DNA from: Metallyticus violacea
Taxonomy: Eukaryota > Arthropoda > Insecta > Mantodea > Metallyticidae
DNA length: 64,000 nt
Direction: 5' to 3'
NCBI GenBank assembly: GCA_030762175.1
Contig: CM060842.1
Span: forward strand, 47,077,001-47,141,000
Shown: positions 55,982 to 64,000 of the stretch, one piece after another
Numbering within the stretch: the stretch's first letter is position 1
How the letters are laid out: each line of letters begins with the position of its first letter
The notes under the pieces: model-generated
Database searches by the model: none
Told to the model about the DNA's origin: nothing
What the model saw: the letters and a program-made list of their open reading frames with translations, nothing else
Program-made: the position numbers and the translations under genes

Positions 55982-58900
55982 GTCGGTCCTGATAAAATAT
56001 TTTTAAAATTTGAAAAACTGTTCTTTCTCTTCCATTTGATTTTCATAATATAGATAAGAAACTTAAGCAAATGATAACCAAAGAACTGCACGTATAACTT
56101 ATCAATAATTAAGTTGCTTAAGAATATGTCCCCGCCCATAACGCGGAATAATTCCAAGATATTAAAGCATTCATTGTCCATATGTTAGAATGCCAGTTGT
56201 AATGAGATTTAAAATCATGCGATGATAAACAGAGACAACTTATGCTGTAAAGAACAAGAATTGTAGTTGAGATATAAGTCATTACTGACAGTTGGGAACA
56301 TGCCTAATCGTGCCAGCAAAAATTCCCCGTGACTTGGTAATTCCCCCTTCTCTCTTGCTGAACCAGGCGTGAAGTGGAAACAAATTGTTATTGCTATTAA
56401 TATACAACAAAGTACGTAGCCTTGAATTCGCAAGCATGCAGTGACGTGGGTACAACAAAGAACTGTTGGCTAGTTGCTTTTCCGCCTCGCATGAGTCAAC
56501 AGACACTTTCTCCTGACCTGCAATGCCATTAGAGTAATTGCTTTTCTTGATCGCCAACCATTGAAATTGCAGAGCATGCGAAAATAAACGTTTATATTTA
56601 ACCATATGTGATTGGTATAGCAGAGTGGCAGTGACTCTATGTTCGAATGATATTGCCTGGTTAGTTTCGTAAATCTTAATATGCGAGGACTAATTTTATA
56701 TAGTACATTTACTGAAAAACTTACGATTGTATTATTTATGGTTTTTAATTTCATGAAAGTCATGACAACGCAGTAACATTAATAATTGCAAAGTAAAACC
56801 ACATAAAAATACAAACTACTGACATGCATATTCCTTAGAAACTACAATCGAACTTTTAAAACAAAGTTGGAGATTTTAGATACATTTATAGCAAATAAAA
56901 AAAATCCTGAGTATGGATAGACAATAGATTGCAATTAATTACTGTTATCCTAAGAGATATTCGGGTTTTACGAGTTTATTAATATTTATTTATTGTGGCA
57001 GAGCTAAGTTCGTTAGACCTCTTCCTCTCTACCAATTTAAGAAAAAATACAGGGAAAACATAGAAATATGCAAAGGCGAAGCGTGTATTAAGGGCGTAAG
57101 GCTGAGCCTACTCAAAATTAGTATGTTCGCCAGTATGAATATTAATTTTTAGTGCTGAATTGATATATTTCCTTATCTCAATTAGTAGATAACGGATCAC
57201 TAATACTACGGCCGACGGTTCAGTCGACATTGCGCAAGCGTAATAATGATTTTTCAAGTTACTGTTAAACAGAGATGAAGAGTTTTCGTTGCTGTATAGG
57301 TTAGCCTTAGTCTCAGCCCTATTGCATATGTCTGCTCTCTTCAGAGATTTTGTAGAATCTGTAGTTCAATGCAAATGATATTTCAAAATATTTTATATCG
57401 CTATTTTTGTTTATTGAGGTGGTAAGAAGCGATATTTTATATTAACAATAACTACCATTTACTATGATTTATTATTTTTACAGCGAAAACTAAACTTTCT
57501 TAATTGTATTTTAGAATACGCGGGCTACAGATCGTATGATAAATTGACAACCCATTTATAATTGTTTATAATTTTAAGAGTGATCATTTTATTTGCACAG
57601 AAACAGAACGGAGTACTGAGCTTATATACAAACAAATTTAACGATGAGCCATGGAGCATGTACTATTTTAAAAAATATAGAATGCAATTTTATTTAATTA
57701 TCTCTTACATTATTATAATGACAATGCCATAATTTTAAACATAAAGGTTTTATGATAAAATGTAAACAAAGGCTTTTTATGGTATATTTACCATAAATTA
57801 TATTTTCCAGTAATCTCGACATCCCATGTCACAGCCGATCCTATACAAAAAGCCGCACTTCGCCAGTGGTAAAAATACTAAAAATCAGTACACAACAGGA
57901 ACAATGCTCATATACATATAAGCCTACAAAAGCATGAAATAGTGTGGAAATAAATTTACCAGTAAAACATAAATAAAGAAAAAACATTACGAAATAATAA
58001 TATTACTAATAATAACTATGTGCATATTAATAGGATACTACAAATAAATATCGATAAGGAAGTTAAGTCTAAGGTAATCTGTTATTTTTAATCACATAAA
58101 TCAATTTCTTGGGAAAAGCTCCTAAAGTATGGCAGTCTGATATCCTATAGCGGTGCATTCAATGGGCGTGCAGTGATATAGATGAAAGAGGATTAGCAAT
58201 GAACAAAGATGAAGTTATAACTCCTGGTATAAATTAATAAATTTAAATTACATTTAAATATAGAGCGGGCATATTAGAAGTATAATTGGTTTGCTGGTAG
58301 GAAGCTTTTTCGAAAATAACACTCAGGCGATTTTAAATAATTTAATTATTTACTTTTCTCTTATTGTAATTACTAGCTAATTATGCTTATAAGGATTCCG
58401 TTCCGATCTGATTTTAATAATTCAAGTTGGAGATAAGTATGAAAATAATTCAGAATGTTCAAAAAAAGTCCACGCCTAAACTCCCAGAGGAAACATACCA
58501 CAAAAACACGTGTTTTGGGTTCATTTCCGTTGCAGTGAAAATCCACGGCTTTTGTCTCTTATATAAGCGTTTAAATTACTTTAGAAATCGAACCAGCGTT
58601 AGTGTTTATTGTAATCATGAACACTGAGATTATGACTGTGTATGCTTTCTAAAATTGCTTTGTCTAACTGAAACGCTACTATTTCAATAAATGATTCCAT
58701 ATAATAGTCATGTCATCCATGGCAGTAACGTCAAAATCAGTGACTGATTCGGTTAAGTGCACAATCCGTTCGGCACAGTAGCAGAAAATTGTCATTTATT
58801 GTTATATAACTATGGGCCTAGAATTACCTTCAATGATTAGCCAACATTCGTAAAAGTGTGATGGCTATTGTGTATAATTGATAATGAGCCGATGTTACAT

Positions 58901-59360
58901 GTTCCATACGTTTTACTAGAATGTTCATTGTTCAAACTATTGAATTTTATCAGCCCTATGTGAGTTTGTTCTCTAAATAGAAGTCAAAAACTAGTGTAAC
59001 ATTTTTTATGCAGGCCTTTCATTTCTCCGGGTGCACTGCAGTGAAAGACTTATCGTTTTACCTGTAGACATTGCTTTATAACCAACTCATTAGTTCTGCA
59101 ACCTTCACCAAGAAGTACATTCCAATCATAAACGTTGAAGTATTAGAGTTATCCAAAATAGAATATCTTCTGCGAGCTGGAACTTTACAGAAGCATGCAA
59201 TAGGATAAGCTGTTTTATGCTCAATTTCATAGAGTTTGCAGTTCAAATTATTCGGACACAAGCTTTTCACAGTAGCTTGAGCTCTGACAAAAGGAGTGAT
59301 TATTGCAGCTTAAATCTGTTACAATGAAGTAAACTTTCAACTTTTTACTTGTATGACTTC
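55982..59360. other. AT-rich spacer, 3.4 kb, no gene recognised
   Basis: 56280-56600 is less AT-rich and carries minus-strand frames of 72-107 codons without any recognised domain. The rest is AT-rich with no inverted termini noticed. Confidence 0.45.
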
Positions 59361-59710
59361 TTAAAATAATTTACTATGTCTAATTCTTGGAACTTGAAGC
59401 TGGGTATTATAATGTTGCACATTCGACCATTTCTTAATTGCTGCTCTTATAGAACATCTAAGTAATCCAAGAGCTAATTCTGGTCCAATAAAAGTTGTTG
59501 TTACTCCTTGTCGAGAAAGTTCATCAGCTTTTTCATATCCCTCAATGCCACAGTGACCTTGTATCCAAATGAGTTGACAGTCATTGTATTCTGGCAAGCT
59601 TGTGAGCAGATTCAGGCAGTTTAAAACCAGTCATGATGCAATCTTAGGGCTACTAAGAGCCTTAAGTGAAGCCTTGATACCTGAAAAAATAAGGATCTGT
59701 TTATGAAAAA
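59361..59710 (-). pseudogene. Non-LTR RNase H domain relic
   Basis: On the minus strand, a KASLKALSSPKIAS-like piece (about 59640-59680) is the helix after the SDSQAAL block. After a frame change the open frame 59361-59597 gives CQLIWIQGHCGIEGYEKAD and ELSRQG, then FIGPELALGLLRCSIRAAI. This is the WVPGHxGIxGNExADELAxxG...FIGPEP block of RNase H domains in I/Jockey-like elements, with Trp-Val replaced by Trp-Ile-Gln. Related to the relic at 29040-29620. The rest of the polyprotein is absent. Confidence 0.75.
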
Positions 59711-60227
59711 GTTTTCTCCTTATATATTGAACATTTAGTGTAATGCCACACTTCAGGAACGTAATTTACCTAGTTGATGAATGCTAATTTCAGATTCAAT
59801 TTTCTATCAGTGATTATAATTTCATCTTTGTTAGTTGCTAATAACTGGTCTCTTTTATTATTCTTAGAAGTTTGGTCTTTCATTTGTAACTGTGAATATT
59901 TTATTAATTTTAATATACACAATTTTAATGCTTTACTTTCATACTTCACAAATTAGTAAAAGAAGGTAAATATTATGTTTTAATAAAATAAATACGTTAG
60001 ACACAACTTAAATGGAACTGAGATTCGTTTTCCTTAAAACTAAGGGCCTAGTTTTTCTTTCTATGTTTAGGAAAGTAAGCAAAAGAAACAAAAACTAAAT
60101 ATGATTAACGAAGTTTTCAAACAAGAACTTTTGTGAATAAGCGTTTACTATATGTGTTTTTTGAAAAACGTTTCTCATGAACTCAATTGCAAAAAGGGGC
60201 ATTATGCCTAAAAGCACATTTTTTGTG
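59711..60227. other. AT-rich spacer
   Basis: Nothing recognised. Confidence 0.5.
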
Positions 60228-60261
60228 CCTTCCACTCTGAAAAAAGTTTCAGAGTGGAAGG
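60228..60261. repeat. Perfect 15-bp stem hairpin
   Basis: CCTTCCACTCTGAAA (60228-60242), loop AAAG, TTTCAGAGTGGAAGG (60247-60261). No T run follows, so a terminator reading is not supported. Confidence 0.9.
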
Positions 60262-60353
60262 AAGCAAAGGAAGAGACTTTTAAATTATCTTCTCAGTACA
60301 CATATTCCGTTTCATAAGAAACGCCGCGGGATATTGGCTAAGGTAAAGGATGC

Positions 60354-60383
60354 TAAAGGAGCTTACAGGGACCTTTATTTTCT
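60354..60383 (+). repeat. 30-bp exact copy of 61744-61773
   Basis: The 30 bases starting TAAAGGAGCTTACAGGGACC are identical at both places, while the flanks share nothing obvious. The second copy lies in the 3' coding part of the Tc1/mariner relic at 61577-62642. Confidence 0.9.
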
Positions 60384-61576
60384 TCTTTGACTTGTTAGTG
60401 GCAGTAAACATACTGCTGACACCGTCAGTTGTCAGAGTAAGACTTGATTAAGCGCTATAGGAAGCATAACATTATATTTAAATCGAATAATCCTTGATTC
60501 TGTTATGTTTGAACTTACATCCAAGCAAGAAAGCTTATCAATATACTTTTAGAGCCCTTAAGCGCTCCACATTAAGTCTGCAAAGGTATATAATATCTTT
60601 TGAATGGTAAAAGCTGCAATAATGAAAATTAGCAGGCCTAAAGAGTTTTGTTACTTACTTCCATGACCTACTGGTAGGCGTATCTGTCTGTTCGATTACC
60701 AGCAATCCTGCAGAATGTTTCCGTAAAGAAAGCTTCCAACCCGTCTATTGAGAGCAACTGATCTTAATGAGCAGAGGTTGTGGTTCACCCAAAATTCTCT
60801 GTTCTGATCATTTAAAATATTCAACTCTTAAAAAACATAAATTTTAGTAAATAATAGCCTCGTGTAGAGAATTCTCGAGTTTGATTTTCACATTCATTTT
60901 TCACATAATGTCGCGATACGATCGATATAGTCGAACTAACATAATATCAAATCAATTCCCCTACTAAAGTGCCCTCATTTCGCTACGCAATCGGGTTTTC
61001 TATACATTCGTGGAAACGGTTCAATGGACGCGCGGTTCTTGGCAAAACTGGAGTTAAAGTTCTGCTGATGCAGGCGTTTGTGCTTGTGCAGTCATGTTTA
61101 TCATGCCAGCTGTTTTCAGTTCAATTTCTGTCAGACTTTCTATTGTGGATTTGTGTGCGAGAGCGAGATAGAAAATAGAACGGAAAATATTTATAATTGT
61201 TATGTACAAAAGAAATAGCCCAAATATGTAGAAATAATTTCGTGCTAAGTTTACAGGAAAATTCATCAGAAGGTGCTGGTGAAATAAGTTTAAACCCAAG
61301 AGGTCTTCATCGACAAGAAACAAGAGACCAAAATACCGGGTTTTAACAGAGAAGAAAATTAATGAAATAGACTGACGATTGTAAACGTTTCCTTGAAAGT
61401 CTTTAACACGAATAGCTCAAAAAGGATGGTTCTACATTATTTTCGCTATTTTTGCACTCATATCAACATACGTTTTCTTCAACCAGTTGCTTCTTTTCCT
61501 TTTCTTGAATATGTTTGCTAAACCGTTTGTATTTAGGACATATTTCGCATACTGCAATACTAGATTAATGAATATA
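60384..61576. other. Spacer, no gene recognised
   Basis: 60960-61160 is slightly GC-richer; overlapping frames at 60969-61178 (+) and 61054-61323 (-) show no domain. Confidence 0.45.
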
Positions 61577-62642
61577 CAGCGTGTCCGTAAAGTCCGTAAA
61601 GTCATGGAACAGTTACACTAAAGCAACGAAACAAAATAGAAATGTGAACCCTTCACTAATGAAAGGAGATATCTCCAAGTTTGGATGCCAGTTCAGTGCA
61701 GATGTAGCTTCCCTTTGTTGCCCTAACTCGCATCCAAACGACATAAAGGAGCTTACAGGGACCTTTATTTTCTAATTCATTCCGCACACGACTAAGGACT
61801 TCAGGCGCAACAGGGTGAATAACGTCTCTGATACTCTTTTTTAAATAAGCAGGTCGTTGATACAACACTGTACACACACTGCTTGACATAGCCCCACAAG
61901 TAAAATTCTAAGTGTGTTAGGCCCGGCGATCGTGGTAACCATGCCTTGCATCCCCCTCTTCGTTTTCACCTGTGGGGAAATGCTGTATCCAGAAACTGGC
62001 CAGCAATGTTGTCTCATCAGGAAACACAATTCTCTGTCATCATTTGTTCACCATTGACCATTTCATCAAGCATCTGTACAGCCAACTCTAAACAGTTGGG
62101 AGGATAGCGTGCAATAACTGCAGTTTGTAACCCGTAAATTGGAGACGTTTCTTTAAAACTTTATGAACTGTAGTATTCTTCAGGTCTAGGTTTTATCACA
62201 GGTATGCACTAGCTTCTTGGTGCTCCTTAGGTAGCTATCTCGTATAGTTTCAAGACTCGTCACTAACCGAAGGTCTACTTGAACGTTTATGATCCAACAT
62301 GCCTCCAGTTTCCTTTAGTTGCTTATTCCACCTGTGAATATTATTCCTTATGTGGCGGTTCTTCATTGTACACGCGGCGATATTCACGACGTACACACGA
62401 ATTCAAATTCTGCAAGCCACAGGACGCATTGAACCTTCGTTGGCACCTTCCACATCTTGACTAAATGGCATGATTCGCTTCACTGTTGTGTTGCGTCATT
62501 ACCTGCGCGCGCACAAAATTGAAATGTGTTTCAGAAACTCTATGACATCCTATTCAATATGTCATAGGTTTCATCCTTTGGTTTCGTTTCGTTTAGCCAT
62601 TATAAGTGTTCAAAACTGCACCATGACTTTACGGACACACTA
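61577..62642 (-). mobile_element. Tc1/mariner-superfamily element with both TIRs
   Basis: The left end CAGCGTGTCCGTAAAGT and the right end (reverse complement) TAGTGTGTCCGTAAAGT are inverted. TA flanks them at 61575-61576 and 62643-62644. CATGG follows the TIR on both sides. The left TIR holds an extra CCGTAAAGT unit in tandem. The interior codes a broken transposase on the minus strand (61656-62460). At 1066 bp it is somewhat shorter than an intact element of this kind. Confidence 0.88.
61656..62460 (-). pseudogene. Tc1/mariner transposase, frame-broken
   Basis: In order on the minus strand: RNNIHRWNKQLKETG and then DHKRSSRPSVSDES (first HTH and linker, about 62270-62360); VHKVLKKRLQFTGYKLQLL (about 62110-62170); a VFPDETT block (about 62025) with the first catalytic Asp kept; WIQHFPTGENEEG. 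After a deletion that removes the middle come VCTVLYQRPAYLKKSIRDV, VLSRVRNELENKG, and a C-terminal VRATKGSYI in place of the usual CR.TNGAHIE. Roughly 300 bp between the first Asp block and the C-terminal third seem lost, taking the second catalytic residue. Confidence 0.82.
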
Positions 62643-62644
62643 TA

Positions 62645-64000
62645 CCTAGCTATGGCGTCGAGTATAAAGCTCCGTTCAACATCGGAAGCCAAATAGATTA
62701 TGAATATTACCTTTGTTGAAATTGTTTTCATTCCACTCGTATGAAACTCATATCGCGAGAATATGTTGTCATTCACTCGCCTGAGTTCAACTGATATTAT
62801 GCTTGCTTTATGTTCAGTATTACCCTGGAATTTCTCTGTATTGGAATTTGTGCAAAACACAAATAAAAGTACAGTTTGCTAAATTGGGAGAGCGCGAGGG
62901 TCACAACCAACACTAATTACTGTATCATCGAAGGTCTCGCTTATTTTATTTAGTAATTCATGAACGTTAAGCGGTTGCAGAGTCCTAAATATTGAACATG
63001 CATCCCTATTTTGTGCAGAGTGCGACAGGTGTTCTTGGGCAGTCTTAAGATTATGGATAACTTCGATCTCAAGGGGAGTGGGGGAAAAAGCGCAACGGAA
63101 GTAACGGATAATGCAGTGGCATTCCTCCGGTACGCATATGCCGTATATGCGATAGCCACTTATTTCAATGACCTGATGTTATGCAAACATAAACAGCTGA
63201 AAAGATGAAGAAATTAGAGTAGGCAGTGTTACGTATGCAGGGATAAAATTTCTCGTTAGAAATAATGCAGGTGCAAAACAATTGCATTTTCTCAAATTAT
63301 AGGCATAAAATGTTACTCTAATACGGTCTTAAAGAACACACAGTGTTTAAGGATGGACGATAATTTAAAAGCATATTAACCTTTTTGATTTATATTTTTA
63401 CCTAATTTTCACACTATTTCACTTTTAAATATTTTTGTCAGTATTATTGTATTATTTCTGGTTCCCCCCTTCCTCTTGTTTTCACCTTCATTTTATCTTT
63501 ATATGCCCTTTAACTTACATTTTCATTCTTTATAGTACTAATTTTAAAACATTCTATTTACTTCATCTCTGTTTACGATATTAATTGAGATCTTTGCACT
63601 GTATCATTTCTTTAGCTGGTGCAGGTTTCGTTGGAAGAGGCCTCTGAGCAAAATGGTCGTTTCACGCCCTTCCACCAGAACATTTACTTTCATAACGCTT
63701 GATTTTGCTTGTTCCAACTTAATAACGTTGCACTACCGGTTACGAATCGCTCACTTTCGGCCCTGTTGCTGTGACCAGTCTGCATGGGATCCAGTTCTAA
63801 CCCTCCTCCCTCTGCTGTCATGTGCAATGCTCGCGTCAACCATACGCTGATATCTTGTTTACGAGGAAAACTTTTCATAACTAGTCACTACTAACGGTAG
63901 CGCTATTCAAATAACACTTTACGATATAGCAATTGCCAGCTTTTAGCTGGATTAAGCAGTAACGCACCTACATTTAATTTTTGAGAATAAAATTAATTAA
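62645..64000. other. Spacer to window end, no gene recognised
   Basis: Several short frames (62600-62860 and 62950-63159 on -, 63011-63208 and 63653-63850 on +) show no domain. A pyrimidine-rich stretch lies at about 63460-63500. Confidence 0.45.

Noticed and set aside
56282..56763. Overlapping minus-strand ORFs of 107 and 97 codons
   Set aside because: No recognisable domain, frames overlap each other, and nothing supports either as coding.
60228..60261. Rho-independent terminator
   Set aside because: No T run after the stem, no upstream gene, and not a bacterial sequence.

Overview
This window is AT-rich eukaryotic nuclear DNA, most likely from an insect. It has no operons, no ribosome-binding sites and no long open frames. 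It is packed with tRNA-headed SINEs that carry pol III A/B boxes, Tc1/mariner, PIF/Harbinger and pogo-like relics, and broken non-LTR retrotransposons of types common in arthropods. The species cannot be named from this sequence. I found no host gene that can be annotated with confidence. Two short segments may be host-derived: an ORF at 4148-4470 (-) and an acid-phosphatase-like RHGDRTP fragment near 7520-7612 (+). The window reads as an intergenic or intronic repeat landscape.

Layout. 1-1400: mariner relic, SINE 3' fragment, and one copy of a dispersed repeat that recurs inverted at 24050-24545. 1640-4470: possible second Harbinger relic, a non-LTR tail, and the candidate ORF. 6200-7270: RTE-type reverse transcriptase relic between two microsatellites. 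9100-9500: a 56-bp retroinsertion followed by a SINE. 10863-12185: Harbinger relic with TAA duplications, carrying a nested 50-bp retroinsertion. 14101-15158: pogo/Tigger-like element with TA duplications, carrying a nested SINE. 17260-17890 and 20450-20700: mariner relics. 19190-20290: LTR- or promoter-like GC-richer block. 22330-22915: decayed tandem array. 26050-27139: 1.1-kb foldback element split by a SINE. 29040-29620: non-LTR RNase H relic. 29995-30293: SINE. 31636-32765: tandem repeat. 33020-34080: GC-richer block. 35040-37030: non-LTR tail and mariner relic. 38215-38480: another SINE. 39950-41540: the longest non-LTR relic. 42560-48470: RTE tail, MITE, mariner relic, SINE, possible ZZ-finger fragment and further non-LTR tails. 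52758-52869: third micro-retroinsertion. 55670-55981: full-length SINE with an 11-bp target duplication. 59361-59700: RNase H relic. 61577-62642: Tc1/mariner element with both TIRs and TA duplications.

How the parts relate. The strongest unexplained signal is a set of very short retroinsertions (50, 56 and 88 bp), each bounded by a perfect 9-12 bp target-site duplication. Two of them consist almost only of a stem-loop plus an AT-rich tail. The same hairpin layout ends one SINE family here, with a compensatory base-pair change in the stem (GGGCGC/GCGCCC against GGACGC/GCGTCC). This suggests a shared 3' recognition hairpin used by a LINE and its SINE partners. Nested insertions give a local order of events: DNA transposons first, then SINEs and micro-tails.
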